A stretch of 64,000 nt of DNA from Stappia sp. 28M-7 (lineage in GTDB: Bacteria; Pseudomonadota; Alphaproteobacteria; Rhizobiales; Stappiaceae). Made by a program: the position numbers and the translations under genes. Below are positions 17,784 to 30,750 of the stretch, in pieces. Positions within the stretch are counted from its first letter, which is position 1. The number at the start of each line of letters is the position of its first letter. The stretch covers positions 3,246,258-3,310,257 of the forward strand of contig NZ_JACMIA010000001.1 in NCBI RefSeq assembly GCF_014252955.1, read 5' to 3'. The notes under the pieces are model-generated. The model was not told the DNA's origin and made no database searches. It saw only the letters and a list, made by a program, of their open reading frames with translations.

Positions 17784-18998
17784 ATGGCGAAGATTAAGGT
17801 AGTCAATCCGGTCGTCGAACTCGACGGCGACGAGATGACCAGGATCATCTGGCAGTTCATCAAGGACAAGCTGATCCATCCCTATCTCGACATCGACCTG
17901 AAGTACTACGACCTTTCGATCGAGAAGCGCGACGAGACGGATGACCAGATCACCGTCGACGCGGCCAATGCCATCAAGAAGTACGGCGTCGGCGTGAAGT
18001 GCGCCACGATCACCCCGGACGAGGCCCGCGTCGAGGAATTCAACCTCAAGAAGATGTGGCGTTCGCCGAACGGCACGATCCGCAACATCCTCGGCGGCGT
18101 GATCTTCCGCGAGCCGATCATCATGCAGAACGTCCCGCGCCTGGTGCCGGGCTGGACCCAGCCGATCATCGTCGGCCGTCACGCCTTCGGCGACCAGTAC
18201 CGCGCCACCGACTTCAAGTTCCCGGGCAAGGGCAAGCTGACGGTCAAGTTCGTCGGCGAGGACGGCACCACCATCGAGCACGAAGTGTTCGACGCCCCCT
18301 CCTCCGGCGTCGCCATGGCGATGTACAACCTCGACGATTCGATCCGCGATTTTGCCCGCGCTTCGATGAACTACGCCCTGCAGCGCAGCGTGCCGTGCTA
18401 CCTGTCGACCAAGAACACCATCCTCAAGGCCTATGACGGGCGCTTCAAGGATATCTTCCAGGAAGTGTACGACGCCGAGTTCAAGTCGGCCTTCGAAGCC
18501 AAGAAGATCTGGTACGAGCACCGCCTGATCGACGACATGGTCGCCGCCGCGCTGAAGTGGTCGGGCGGCTACGTCTGGGCCTGCAAGAACTACGACGGCG
18601 ACGTCCAGTCCGACATCGTTGCCCAGGGCTTCGGCTCGCTTGGCCTCATGACCTCGGTCCTGATGACGCCGGACGGCCAGACTGTGGAAGCGGAAGCCGC
18701 CCACGGCACCGTGACCCGTCACTACCGCCAGCACCAGCGCGGCGAGGAGACCTCGACCAACCCGATCGCGTCGATCTTCGCCTGGACCCGTGGCCTTGCC
18801 CACCGTGCCAAGCTCGACGACAACAAGGAGCTGGCGAACTTCGCCGCGACCCTGGAGAAGGTCTGCATCGACACCGTCGAGTCCGGTCACATGACCAAGG
18901 ACCTGGCGCTGCTCGTCGGCCCGGACCAGAAGTGGCTGACCACCAACGGTTTCCTCGACAAGATCGACGAGAACCTGAAGAAGGCGATGGCTGCCTGA
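17784..18998 (+). CDS. icd: NADP-dependent isocitrate dehydrogenase
   Basis: A 404-residue dimeric-type IDH (eukaryotic-like subfamily II) that converts isocitrate to 2-oxoglutarate with NADP+ in the TCA cycle. Motifs: [16 protein letters not shown] near the start, substrate-binding [19 protein letters not shown], and the NADP/Mg site region [31 protein letters not shown]. The ATG at 17784 gives MAKIKV, the family start. The 267 bp gap upstream, shared with the divergent molybdopterin-fold gene, must hold its promoter. It is followed by two hairpins, the second a terminator. Confidence 0.97.
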   Translation: MAKIKVVNPVVELDGDEMTRIIWQFIKDKLIHPYLDIDLKYYDLSIEKRDETDDQITVDAANAIKKYGVGVKCATITPDEARVEEFNLKKMWRSPNGTIRNILGGVIFREPIIMQNVPRLVPGWTQPIIVGRHAFGDQYRATDFKFPGKGKLTVKFVGEDGTTIEHEVFDAPSSGVAMAMYNLDDSIRDFARASMNYALQRSVPCYLSTKNTILKAYDGRFKDIFQEVYDAEFKSAFEAKKIWYEHRLIDDMVAAALKWSGGYVWACKNYDGDVQSDIVAQGFGSLGLMTSVLMTPDGQTVEAEAAHGTVTRHYRQHQRGEETSTNPIASIFAWTRGLAHRAKLDDNKELANFAATLEKVCIDTVESGHMTKDLALLVGPDQKWLTTNGFLDKIDENLKKAMAA

Positions 18999-19010
18999 GC
19001 AGCCGCCTGA

Positions 19011-19074
19011 CCGGCAGCCCGAACGACGGGCTGCCGGCGACTTCGCGAAAGGCGCCCCTTGCGGGCGTCTTTTT
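19011..19074 (+). terminator. Tandem hairpins and terminator after icd
   Basis: The first stem is ccggcagccc (19011-19020) with gggctgccgg (19028-19037). The second is ggcgccc (19051-19057) with gggcgtc (19063-19069, one G-T pair), followed by ttttt. The second is the intrinsic terminator; the first may stabilise the icd 3' end. Confidence 0.8.
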
Positions 19075-19180
19075 GCATTTTCAGAGGTGTTTTGCCGGGT
19101 TGCCCGGCATGCGGACCGCGACGTGAGGCGCCTAACCCGCTAGCATGGCTTCATCATTCCCGTCAGGAGTCCTTGTCCCG

Positions 19181-19627
19181 ATGATTGCTCGCACTCCCTC
19201 GCTTGCCCGCCTGGCCGCTGCCATCCTCACCCTCGTCGCCCTTGCCCTTCCCCTCCCCGCCACCGCGCAAGGCGCCTACGAACCGGCCCGCGGCACGCCA
19301 GAGCGGGCTGCGCTGATGGATGCGGTCCGGCCGCTGGTCGAGGTGCGCGTCGGCGGTCCGGTGCAGTTCGTGGTGGATCGCCTGCAGGTCTCCGGCGACT
19401 GGGCCTTCGCCATTCTCGACCCGCAGCACCCCGGCGGCGCGCAGATCGACCCGGCCAAGACGATCTATGGCGAGGACGCGGAGTACATGGACGGCCTGCG
19501 CACCTTCGCTCTTCTAGTGCGCGCCAATGGCCGCTGGAACATCGTCGATTATGCCGTCGGCCCGACCGACGCCTTCTGGGACGGCAACCCGCTCTATCGC
19601 AACATCCCGCAAGGTCTGCTGCCGTAA
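19181..19627 (+). CDS. Exported hypothetical protein
   Basis: A 148-residue protein of unknown function. MIARTPSLARLAAAILTLVALALPLPATAQG is a signal peptide with cleavage after ATA. The mature ~117 residues start ERAALMDAVRPLVEVRVGGPVQFVV and end VRANGRWNIVDYAVGPTDAFWDG, which reads like a small alpha+beta domain of the NTF2/SnoaL size class, though I cannot name it. No Cys in the mature part. The ATG at 19181 has aggag at suitable distance; the ATG at 19145 lacks one. Flanked by icd upstream and the cupin gene 127 bp downstream on the same strand. Confidence 0.7.
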   Translation: MIARTPSLARLAAAILTLVALALPLPATAQGAYEPARGTPERAALMDAVRPLVEVRVGGPVQFVVDRLQVSGDWAFAILDPQHPGGAQIDPAKTIYGEDAEYMDGLRTFALLVRANGRWNIVDYAVGPTDAFWDGNPLYRNIPQGLLP

Positions 19628-19754
19628 GCGCGACAAGTCCTTGTTTACCAACACGATAAATTGACGTGATATCCGTGGCCCAATCTGCCGGATTGAACCC
19701 ATCTTCACCTGTGCGCGGCATCTTGTACGAAAGTCGTAGCTGGAGAGGGGAGCA

Positions 19755-20624
19755 ATGACGAAACTCGGATTGCCGGAAAACATCACGGAGATCTGGGACA
19801 GGGAGATCGTCCGCGTCACGCACGAACTCCCTGACAACCCGCTGTTCTCGGACGAGGCCCTGACCGAGCTCGTCGCCAACAACCCGGACGCCGTGCGCGA
19901 GATCGCCACGATGGACACCAGCGTCGAGGACAAGAGCCGCTGGCGGGCGAGCGACATCTCCCCCGATGACCCGCAGGGCCTGTTCGATGCGGTGCGCAGC
20001 GGCGCGCTGTGGGTGAATATCGGCCATGTCGGCGGGCGCGATGCGCGCTACCAGGCGCTGATCGACGACATCATGGACCAGATCGACGCGGCCATACCGG
20101 GCCCGGCCAGCTACAGCCGCCAGATCGGCATCCTGATTTCCTCGCCCCGCGCCCGCGTCTACTACCATGCCGACGTGCCGGGCCAGGGGCTGATCCACAT
20201 CCGCGGCGAAAAGCGCATCTGGCTCTATCCCGGCCACGAACCCTATCTGAAGCCGGAGGAACTGGAGCGCGTGGTGACAGCAGTCACCGCCGAGGAGATC
20301 AGCTACGACCCCGCCTACGACGAGGCTGCAACGGTCATCGACCTGACGCCGGGCACCGCCCTGTTCTGGCCGCTGAACTGGCCGCACCGGGTCGTCAATG
20401 CCGACAGCCTCAACGTGTCGGCGACGGTGGAGTACCACACGCCGAAGACCCGCCGGCATTTCGCGGTCAACTATGCCAATGGCGTGCTGCGCCATGGCCT
20501 TGGCCTGCGGCCGCGTTCGCGCGCCACCAGCGGCGCCGGCTTCTGGGGCAAGGCGGCCTTCGGCTATGCCTGCCGCAAGTCCGGCCTTGCCAAGCGCCTG
20601 CTCCAGTCCGCCAAGGGAGGCTGA
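19755..20624 (+). CDS. Cupin/JmjC-like Fe(II) oxygenase-type protein
   Basis: A 289-residue cytosolic protein with a JmjC/cupin-type core. RVYYHADVPGQGLIHIRGEKRIWLYPG gives an HxD pair (His138, Asp140), a Lys/Arg for 2-oxoglutarate is plausible in the following strand, and WPLNWPHRVVN supplies the distal His211. So Fe(II)/2-oxoglutarate-dependent hydroxylase chemistry is inferred; it has not been tied to any substrate. The gene has an excellent ribosome site (ggagaggggagca). It is 4 bp upstream of the acyltransferase gene, so the two form an operon and probably act on the same molecule. Confidence 0.72.
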   Translation: MTKLGLPENITEIWDREIVRVTHELPDNPLFSDEALTELVANNPDAVREIATMDTSVEDKSRWRASDISPDDPQGLFDAVRSGALWVNIGHVGGRDARYQALIDDIMDQIDAAIPGPASYSRQIGILISSPRARVYYHADVPGQGLIHIRGEKRIWLYPGHEPYLKPEELERVVTAVTAEEISYDPAYDEAATVIDLTPGTALFWPLNWPHRVVNADSLNVSATVEYHTPKTRRHFAVNYANGVLRHGLGLRPRSRATSGAGFWGKAAFGYACRKSGLAKRLLQSAKGG

Positions 20625-20628
20625 CCCC

Positions 20629-21846
20629 ATGGCGCATGCCGGCCGGCCGGTCGCCCGTCGCTTCGATACCATCCACGATCCCGGCCTCGTCGAGCGATGG
20701 ACGAGGCTGGAGGAAAGCGGCTGCACGACCGGCTTCCTCAGCCTCGATTTCGCCCGCTCCATGGAGGACGGGCTGACGCCCGAGCGACCGGGCGCGCCGC
20801 TTTATATCGCGATCGACGACGGGCAGACGGGCGCCCCCTTGATGATCGTGCCGCTGCTCGCCGACACGGTTTTCGGCGTGCAGCGCCTCGAATTTCTCGA
20901 CTACGGCATCGTCGACTATCACTTTCCGCTGGTCGATCCGAAGGCCTGCACCGATCCGCAGAGCTTTGCCGCCATGCGCCAGGCCTTCGCCGCCGCGCTG
21001 CCGCCGCACGATATCCTGCTGTTTTCCAAAGTGATCCGCGAATATCGCGGCGTGCCGAATCCGCTGTGGACCGACGGCCGGCTCATCGAGATCGGGGAAG
21101 GTGCCTCGCGCATCGAGCTCGACCCGGACAGCCTGGAGCGGGCGCAGAGGAACCACTCCGTCTATCCGAAGATGGCAAAGCAGCGCACGCGGCTGGAAAA
21201 GCTGCCGGGCTTCGAGATCGTCGAAGCCACGACCGCTTGCGAGATCGACCAGATCCTCGGCGTCATGGCCCGCCAGCGCCGGAAGCGCATGTCGGCCCAG
21301 GGCATTCCCGACCTCTTCCAGGATCCGGCGGTCTTCGCCCATTACCGCCGCCTGGCGATGAGCGGATGCAAGGACGGGCGGGTCCTGCTGCTCGGCTTGC
21401 GGGTCGGCGACACATGGCTGGCGACCAGCTACTGCCTGTGTCATCAGGGCGTCCTCACGGGCGTCCTGTGCTCGCTCGACGAAGGCCCCTATCGCAAGCA
21501 CTCGCCCGGCCTGATCGCCACGATCCTCGAGATCGAATGGGGCAGACGCCACGGCTTTGCGCTCTACGACTTCGGCGCTGGCAGCTATGGCTACAAGGAC
21601 CGCTTCGGCGGCCGCCATCGCGTGATCAAGACGCTCGGCGTTCCCGCGACCCTGCGCGGCGCGGCCTGTCTTGCGGCCTGCCGCGCGCGGATCGCCCTGC
21701 GCCTCTGGCTCCGGCACCGGCCCGCCCTCGCCCGGACCGTGCGCCGGGCCAAGAGCCTGATCGCCGCCGCCATCGGCCGCGGCCGGGACGTGCAAAACGG
21801 CGTCGGCAGACGCGCCTGGATCCTGCTGCTCGGCTGCCCCCTGTAG
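20629..21846 (+). CDS. GNAT/FemAB-like acyltransferase (BioF2/CelD-like domain)
   Basis: A 405-residue protein with the double-GNAT layout of CelD/FemAB-like acyltransferases. The N-terminal half ends LEFLDYGIVDYHFPLVDP; the second GNAT-like unit spans ITAACEIDQI-like (ATTACEIDQILGVMARQRRKRM) to LLGLRVGDTWLATSYCLCHQGVLTGVLCSLDEGPYRKHSPGLIATILEIEWGRRHGFALYDFGAGSYGYKDRFG. The last, with Lys-Arg-Phe-Gly, matches the signature end of this family. The C-terminus is basic, RIALRLWLRHRPALARTVRRAKSLIA, possibly membrane-associating. The ATG follows aagggagg. Translation is probably coupled to the cupin gene. Acyl donor and acceptor are unknown. Confidence 0.78.
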   Translation: MAHAGRPVARRFDTIHDPGLVERWTRLEESGCTTGFLSLDFARSMEDGLTPERPGAPLYIAIDDGQTGAPLMIVPLLADTVFGVQRLEFLDYGIVDYHFPLVDPKACTDPQSFAAMRQAFAAALPPHDILLFSKVIREYRGVPNPLWTDGRLIEIGEGASRIELDPDSLERAQRNHSVYPKMAKQRTRLEKLPGFEIVEATTACEIDQILGVMARQRRKRMSAQGIPDLFQDPAVFAHYRRLAMSGCKDGRVLLLGLRVGDTWLATSYCLCHQGVLTGVLCSLDEGPYRKHSPGLIATILEIEWGRRHGFALYDFGAGSYGYKDRFGGRHRVIKTLGVPATLRGAACLAACRARIALRLWLRHRPALARTVRRAKSLIAAAIGRGRDVQNGVGRRAWILLLGCPL

Positions 21847-21883
21847 CCCCCGGAGAGAACACGCCTTCGCGCCGGACTGCAGC

Positions 21884-23386
21884 TCAGCGTTTGTCGGGCC
21901 CTGCGCCGGAGGCACCATCGTCCGGCCTGGCCTCCTCCGTCTCGCCGCCGCCATTCTCGGCGTCTTGCTCGTCCGGCAGTCCAGCAAAGAGGTCCGGCAG
22001 CGTCTCCGTGTCGGCCATCGCATCCGGCGGGGTTTCGCCCGTCTCCGCAAACGCCTCGTCTCCGACGTCCGCGCTCTCTTCGAGAGGCTCCATCTCGGCG
22101 GCTTCAGCGATCTCCTCCTCGACGATATCGCCGCGAGGAATATCGTGCCGGCGGCGAACCTCGTCGAGGATGCGGTGGGCCAGGTCCGGCTTGCGGGCCA
22201 TCAGCGCCCGCAGGTCCTGCGCTTCCAGCACCATCAGCTGCGCATCGCTCATGGCCGTCACCGTGGCCGAGCGCCGCCGCTCGCCCAGAACCGCCATTTC
22301 GCCGAAAAAGCCGCCCTCTTCCAGATGGGCGCGGGTCTGGCCCATCGTCACCTCGATGAGGCCCGAGGCGACGAAGAACATGCTGCTGGCGAGATCCCCG
22401 CGCCGGCTGATCACCTGGCCGGCCGCCACGGACTGGCCGCGCAGCAGGCGGGCGATCTCCGCGATATCCGCCGCCCGCAGGTCCTGGAACAGCGGTACCC
22501 GGGCGACCATGCCCCAGCTCACGGCGAAATCGCGCGAATGGATCTCCCGCGCGAAGGCGGTCGCGACGATGCCGACCGGCAAGGCCAGCAGCCCGTAGCC
22601 GAGCAGCATCACCACCCCGCCCAGCATCTTGCCCGCCGGGGTCACCGGAACCACGTCGCCATATCCGACCGTCGTGACCGTGGTCATCGCCCACCAGACC
22701 GCGTCGGGAATCGTGCCGAAAGCCTGAGGCTGCACCTCGCGCTCGACCATGTACATGGCGGTCGCCGCCAGCATCACCACGCCGAAGATGATCAGCAGGC
22801 TGGCGCCGATGGCGTGGCGCTCCGACAGCAGCGCATTGGCCAGCGAGCGCAGCGCCGGCGAGTAGCGCGCCAGCTTGAAGAAACGGGCGAGCCGCAGGAT
22901 CACCATCACCTTGAAATCGGCGGGAACGAGAAGGATGCCCATGAGAAAGGGCAGGACCGCCAGCAGGTCGACGATGGCGGCCGGCTGCAGCGCATAGCGC
23001 AGCCGCGCCACGGCGGGCGTGTCGTTCCGATAGGGCGGATGCAGGTCCGCCACCCACAATCGGGCGAGATATTCGGCAAGGAAGGCCGCGCCGATCACGA
23101 ACTCGGCCAGCGCGAAACTGTCGCCCCATTCCGACGACAGCGAGGGAACCGTCTCCAGCGCCACCAAGGCGACGGCCGCCAGAACCAGAAGGATCAGCAG
23201 CCGGTCGAACCAGCGCCCCTGACGGTCGCCGGCCGCCCCCAGCTCCAGCCAGCGGTAAAGCCGCCGGTGAAGCCGGGCCACCAGCCCCTTTTGTGCGGGA
23301 GCCGCATCGGCGGAACGCCGGCGGTCGGCCGCGACATGCGACGGGTCGCCAGCCTCTTTGGAAAGAGGATCGCGACCCGCTGTCAT
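21884..23386 (-). CDS. Cyclic-nucleotide-gated potassium channel
   Basis: A 500-residue channel of the MlotiK1-like six-TM class. S1 is FDRLLILLVLAAVALVALETV; S4 carries the basic residues VMVILRLARFFKLARYS; the pore has the K+ filter TTVGYGD at about 238-244; S6 is MLGGVVMLLGYGLLALPVGIVATAF. A cyclic-nucleotide-binding domain follows (LFQDLRAADIAEIARLLRGQ, then GGFFGEMAVLGERRRSATVTAMSDAQLMVL, with the phosphate-binding loop GEMAVLGERRRSATV). The last ~90 residues form an unusually acidic, low-complexity tail. Start is ATG at 23384-23386, 4 bp after alaS; the longer reading to 23509 lies inside alaS. Likely co-transcribed with alaS. Confidence 0.88.
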   Translation of the reverse strand: MTAGRDPLSKEAGDPSHVAADRRRSADAAPAQKGLVARLHRRLYRWLELGAAGDRQGRWFDRLLILLVLAAVALVALETVPSLSSEWGDSFALAEFVIGAAFLAEYLARLWVADLHPPYRNDTPAVARLRYALQPAAIVDLLAVLPFLMGILLVPADFKVMVILRLARFFKLARYSPALRSLANALLSERHAIGASLLIIFGVVMLAATAMYMVEREVQPQAFGTIPDAVWWAMTTVTTVGYGDVVPVTPAGKMLGGVVMLLGYGLLALPVGIVATAFAREIHSRDFAVSWGMVARVPLFQDLRAADIAEIARLLRGQSVAAGQVISRRGDLASSMFFVASGLIEVTMGQTRAHLEEGGFFGEMAVLGERRRSATVTAMSDAQLMVLEAQDLRALMARKPDLAHRILDEVRRRHDIPRGDIVEEEIAEAAEMEPLEESADVGDEAFAETGETPPDAMADTETLPDLFAGLPDEQDAENGGGETEEARPDDGASGAGPDKR

Positions 23387-23390
23387 CGCG

Positions 23391-26072
<2,682 letters not shown>

Positions 26073-26332
26073 CAGGATCCCATCCGTTGCGCCGCGCCTG
26101 CCCGCCTGTCCCGCGGTCTTCGAATGGTCCGGAAGGGGGAGCGCGCCTGTCTTCGTTCTTGTGCCCGCTTTTAGCTTTGTGGCGACAGCAAGTCCAGCGC
26201 GCGCCTTGCCTGCAACAGCCTCTTGCACCCGCAAAACCGGGCAAATCGCAAGCCGGCCCTGCAAGCCGCCGCCGCTCGACGTTCACGGCGGACGCTGCCC
26301 GGTTGCCGCAAGCCCCCTCGCACACACCTGCC
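26073..26332. other. Intergenic region upstream of alaS
   Basis: About 260 bp between the recA terminator and the alaS start. It must carry the alaS promoter. I see no RNA gene, repeat or conserved leader (no T-box-like hairpin with an antiterminator). Confidence 0.5.
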
Positions 26333-26364
26333 CAAAAGCAAACAGCCGCCCGATGGGGCGGCTG
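26333..26364 (-). terminator. Terminator after recA
   Basis: cagccgccc (26343-26351) pairs with gggcggctg (26356-26364); leftward it is followed by tttgctttt. An intrinsic terminator 10 bp after the recA stop. Confidence 0.88.
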
Positions 26365-26374
26365 CAGCTGGGTC

Positions 26375-27454
<1,080 letters not shown>

Positions 27455-27506
27455 GAGGCTGCCATCCTTATTTCACGCCGCGCCCGGCGATTCAAACTGC
27501 GCTTTT

Positions 27507-27521
27507 GTACCATTTTTGTTC
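27507..27521 (-). promoter_or_regulatory. Proximal LexA (SOS) box of recA, near-match
   Basis: On the leftward strand this reads GAAC-N7-GTAC, one base from the alphaproteobacterial consensus GAAC-N7-GAAC. It lies 53-67 bp before the recA start, a likely operator position. The sequence is seen; binding is inferred. Confidence 0.6.
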
Positions 27522-27573
27522 TCATTGCGCAATCGAGCATAAGATGCTGAATTAAAACATATATTCAAAACAT

Positions 27574-27588
27574 GTTCCGCTATTGTTC
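27574..27588 (-). promoter_or_regulatory. Distal LexA (SOS) box, perfect GTTC-N7-GTTC
   Basis: GTTC at 27574-27577 and 27585-27588 are separated by seven bases, a perfect alphaproteobacterial SOS direct repeat. It lies 120-134 bp before recA, in a visibly AT-rich segment. Confidence 0.65.
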
Positions 27589-27746
27589 ATGAAACAGCTG
27601 CCCCGAATGGCAACTGCAGATCACCGAGAATCGGTTGCGCTCACCGGCGACGGGAGTGCGCGCGGCCCCGCACAGCGGCGCGAGCGGGACATATGCCGTA
27701 CCCGGCAGGCGAACCGGCGAGCCCGCCGCGGAGCAGTCGGACGGCT

Positions 27747-28325
27747 TCAAACCCAGGTCTGTTCCGCGCCGTTCTCGATGACATGCACGACGCCCTGCGG
27801 CTCTTTCAGACGCAGGATCTGCGCATCGTCGAGGCCGAGGCAAATGCCGCGGATGACCTTGCCGATCTGGCCGTGCGCCACGGCGATGGTCGGACGCGAG
27901 AGCGTGCCGAGCCAGCGGCTCGCCCGCTCGCGAAGGTCGGCGAGGGTTTCCCCGCCCGGCGCGCCGAAATACCAGTCGTGGTCCGGCTTGCCGGCCATAT
28001 GCACGGGAAACCGCTCGATCATCTCGGGCTTGGTGAGGCCGCTGAGCTCCCCCAGGTCGATTTCCTTGAGCAGGTCGGTTGCGATCGGCCGGAGGTCGAA
28101 ATGCTGCCGGATGTTGCCGACCGTCTCCTGCACCCGGCCGATGGGGCTTGCCATCTGGTCGAAGCCGTCTGGCGAACCCAGCTCCCGCGCCAGGATCTCG
28201 CCGAGCCGCTGGGCCTGTCGCTGGCCCGTCTGCGTTAGCGAAGAGTTCAGGTGACCCTGGGCGCGACCGGCAAGGTTCCACTCGGTTTCGCCATGGCGCA
28301 TGAAGACAAGTCGCGGGTGCTGCAA
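27747..28325 (-). CDS. Histidine phosphatase family protein
   Basis: A 192-residue member of the phosphoglycerate-mutase-like (branch 1) histidine phosphatase family. The catalytic FMRHGETEWN is at residues 8-17 (His11), the phosphate pocket Arg/Glu in ASPIGRVQETV and GGETLADLRERASRW, and the second His in AVAHGQIGKVIRG. The substrate is not predictable. The longest start is TTG at 28323-28325 with no clear ribosome site, but it places RHG where family members have it. It is divergent from psuK across 203 bp and stands upstream of the recA promoter region on the same strand. Confidence 0.85.
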   Translation of the reverse strand: MQHPRLVFMRHGETEWNLAGRAQGHLNSSLTQTGQRQAQRLGEILARELGSPDGFDQMASPIGRVQETVGNIRQHFDLRPIATDLLKEIDLGELSGLTKPEMIERFPVHMAGKPDHDWYFGAPGGETLADLRERASRWLGTLSRPTIAVAHGQIGKVIRGICLGLDDAQILRLKEPQGVVHVIENGAEQTWV

Positions 28326-28528
28326 GGGATCGGTCCGCCATCGGTTGGGGCATGGCGCTCGAAAGGCACCGTAGAGGAGCCCCGGCTACCCTTGCTGGTC
28401 GGAAAAATCAACGCACGCCGGAGACACACGCTCGGTCGCCGGCGGCGGCACGCCGGCAAAGCCCCTCCCCTCGCATTGCGCGAGCCGGTATAAGCGGTTG
28501 CAAGGACAAAGGCCGGAGACCTGCCCGC

Positions 28529-29488
28529 ATGCCGCTTGCCGCCTTTGGCGCCATTCATCTCGACACGATCGCCCATGCGGACCGCCGAATCCTGCGCGAA
28601 ACCTCGACGCCGGCGGCGCTTGCCATACGGCCCGGCGGCGTCGCGACCAATGTGGCGCGTGCGTTGGCGCGGCTCGACTGCCGCATCGCGCTGGCCGGCC
28701 GGCTGGGGCACGAGGCGGAGGCCGACGGTCTGCTTAGGCAATTGGCGGCGGAAGGCGTGGAGACAGGAGCTATCCGCCGCAGCGACCTGCCAAGCGGGCG
28801 CTATCTCGCCCTGCACGATCCCGACGGCACGCTGGCGGCGGCCGTCGTCGATGCCCGCATCACCGAGATGCTGGAGCCGGGCGCGCTGCTGCCGCTGACC
28901 AGCGCGCAGGAGGGAGCCGGCTGCTGGTTTCTCGATGCCAACCTGCCGAAGCCGCTTCTGGTGGAACTGGCCAAAGCGGCCGGAGAGCGGAGGCTGGCGG
29001 CCGACGCGGTCTCGCGGGCCAAGGCCGCGCGGCTGGCTCCGATCCTGCCGCGGCTCGACCTGCTGTTCTGCAACCGGGCGGAGGCCACCGCCCTGCTCGG
29101 GCGCGACACCGAACAGGACGAGAAGCAGCAAGAACCCGACGACAGCGGCGTGAAGGCGGCAAGCGCACTCGTTAAGGCCGGCGTGCGGGCCGTGGTGATG
29201 ACCCGTGGCGCTGCCCCCGTGCTTCTCGCGACCCACGCCGGCATCGACGAGATCTCGCTGACGACACGCGATGGCGCTGCTGCTCCTCCGCCGAGCATCG
29301 TGGATGTGACCGGAACAGGCGATGCGCTGATCGCCGGCACGCTGGCGGGCCTGGAGCACGGCTTGCCGCTTGCGCAGGCGGTCGCGGCCGGCATGCGGGC
29401 AGCGGCGCTGACGCTGGAATGCGCCGGCGCGGTGGCCGAGGCACTGAACTGGCCGGCAATCGCACCGACCCACTGGAAAGCAGGATAA
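28529..29488 (+). CDS. psuK: PfkB-family kinase, probable pseudouridine kinase
   Basis: A 319-residue ribokinase-fold sugar kinase. It has the first PfkB signature GGVATNVARALARL, a central RLGHEAEADGLLRQL, and the second signature VDVTGTGDALIAGTLAGL with the catalytic Asp. Next to psuG, it is best read as the pseudouridine kinase that makes pseudouridine 5'-phosphate. An insert rich in charged residues (RDTEQDEKQQEPDDSG, about residues 190-210) looks longer than usual. Start ATG at 28529 follows cggagacctgcccgc. It is 131 bp upstream of psuG. Confidence 0.83.
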   Translation: MPLAAFGAIHLDTIAHADRRILRETSTPAALAIRPGGVATNVARALARLDCRIALAGRLGHEAEADGLLRQLAAEGVETGAIRRSDLPSGRYLALHDPDGTLAAAVVDARITEMLEPGALLPLTSAQEGAGCWFLDANLPKPLLVELAKAAGERRLAADAVSRAKAARLAPILPRLDLLFCNRAEATALLGRDTEQDEKQQEPDDSGVKAASALVKAGVRAVVMTRGAAPVLLATHAGIDEISLTTRDGAAAPPPSIVDVTGTGDALIAGTLAGLEHGLPLAQAVAAGMRAAALTLECAGAVAEALNWPAIAPTHWKAG

Positions 29489-29619
29489 GGAAGGATGCGC
29501 GGCAGCCGCCACCCGGCCATGCGCAAACGGGGTGACCGCGCGCCTCGACAGCGACGGGCCGGCGGTCCTATAAGGCGGTCCGCACCCAGCAGGGTACGGC
29601 AGGACGGAGCGAATTCGAC

Positions 29620-30594
29620 ATGCTGGACAAGGATATGAACGGGCTGGCTCCGGTTCTGCAGCTGGGCGAGGACGTCGCGGCGGCACTGGCCGAGGGGCGC
29701 CCCGTGGTGGCCCTGGAATCGACCATCATCACCCACGGCATGCCCTGGCCGAAGAATGTCGAGACCGCCCGGCTGGTCGAGGCGGACATCCGCGCCGGCG
29801 GCGCCGTACCGGCGACGATCGCGGCTCTCGACGGCAAGCTGCATGTCGGCCTTTCCGACGGCACGCTGGAGCGGCTGGCCAAGGCCGAGGGCGTGATGAA
29901 ATGCTCGCGCGCCGATCTCGCCATTGCGCTGGCGACCGGCCGACCGGGCTCCACCACCGTCGCCGCGACGATGATGGCCGCCCATGCGGCCGGCATTGCG
30001 GTCTTTGCTACCGGCGGCATCGGCGGCGTGCATCGCGGCGCAGAGACGAGCTTCGACATCTCCGCCGATCTCGACGAACTTGCCCGCACCCCGGTCTGCG
30101 TGGTGGCAGCCGGCGCCAAGGCGCTGCTCGACCTGCCCAAGACGCTGGAGGTGCTGGAAACGCGCGGCGTGCCGGTGATCGCCCACGGGCAGGACGCCTT
30201 CCCAGCCTTCTGGTCGCGCGACAGCGGCCTTGCCGCACCCTACCGCATGGACAGTGCGCAGGAGATAGCCGACCTGCTGGAACTGCGCACCCGCTTCGGC
30301 GACCACGGCGGCGTCCTGGTCGCCAATCCGGTGCCGGAAGCGGACGAAATCCTCCCCTCGCAGATCTCCTCAGCCATCGAGCAGGCGCTGGCGGAAGCCG
30401 CAGCCCGCGGCGTCAGCGGCAAGGCGGTGACGCCCTTCATCCTGGCGATGATCTACGAGCTCACCAAGGGGCGCAGCCTCGTGACGAATATCGCCCTGGT
30501 CCGCAACAATGCGAGGCTGGCAGCGGGAATCGCGGTTGCGCTGGCCGCGCGGCGAGGCAGGAACGGAGCAGGCCGTCTCTCCTCTGACGTGTAA
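29620..30594 (+). CDS. psuG: Pseudouridine-5'-phosphate glycosidase
   Basis: A 324-residue enzyme that splits pseudouridine 5'-phosphate into uracil and ribose 5-phosphate in pseudouridine catabolism. It carries the family motifs VALESTIITHGMPWPKNVE, GGAVPATIAALDG, CSRADLAIALATGRPGSTTVAATM, FATGGIGGVHRGAE and GVPVIAHGQDAFPAFW. The Lys of the active site (KCSRADL) and Asp/Glu metal ligands fall in these. The ATG at 29620 has aggacggag upstream; an ATG six codons on is an alternative. A nearby nucleoside transporter is not in the window. Confidence 0.96.
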   Translation: MLDKDMNGLAPVLQLGEDVAAALAEGRPVVALESTIITHGMPWPKNVETARLVEADIRAGGAVPATIAALDGKLHVGLSDGTLERLAKAEGVMKCSRADLAIALATGRPGSTTVAATMMAAHAAGIAVFATGGIGGVHRGAETSFDISADLDELARTPVCVVAAGAKALLDLPKTLEVLETRGVPVIAHGQDAFPAFWSRDSGLAAPYRMDSAQEIADLLELRTRFGDHGGVLVANPVPEADEILPSQISSAIEQALAEAAARGVSGKAVTPFILAMIYELTKGRSLVTNIALVRNNARLAAGIAVALAARRGRNGAGRLSSDV

Positions 30595-30750
30595 CTGCCG
30601 CATTTTATATGCTTAACTCGCTGCGACCGGCAGCCAATGGGGGGCGCCGAACGATCCTCCCGCCCGCACCGGTCGCCGGAGTCCAATACGGCCCTGCCCA
30701 GCCTGCCCTTCAGGCGGCAACAAGGGCGAGACAGGAAGACAGAGGCTAAG

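Noticed and set aside
17517-18890. In-frame upstream extension of the molybdopterin-fold gene
   Set aside because: Antisense to icd, without conserved features; the GTG at 17516 has a good ribosome site.
19672-19710. TTGACG as a -35 before the cupin gene
   Set aside because: No matching -10 at a normal distance.
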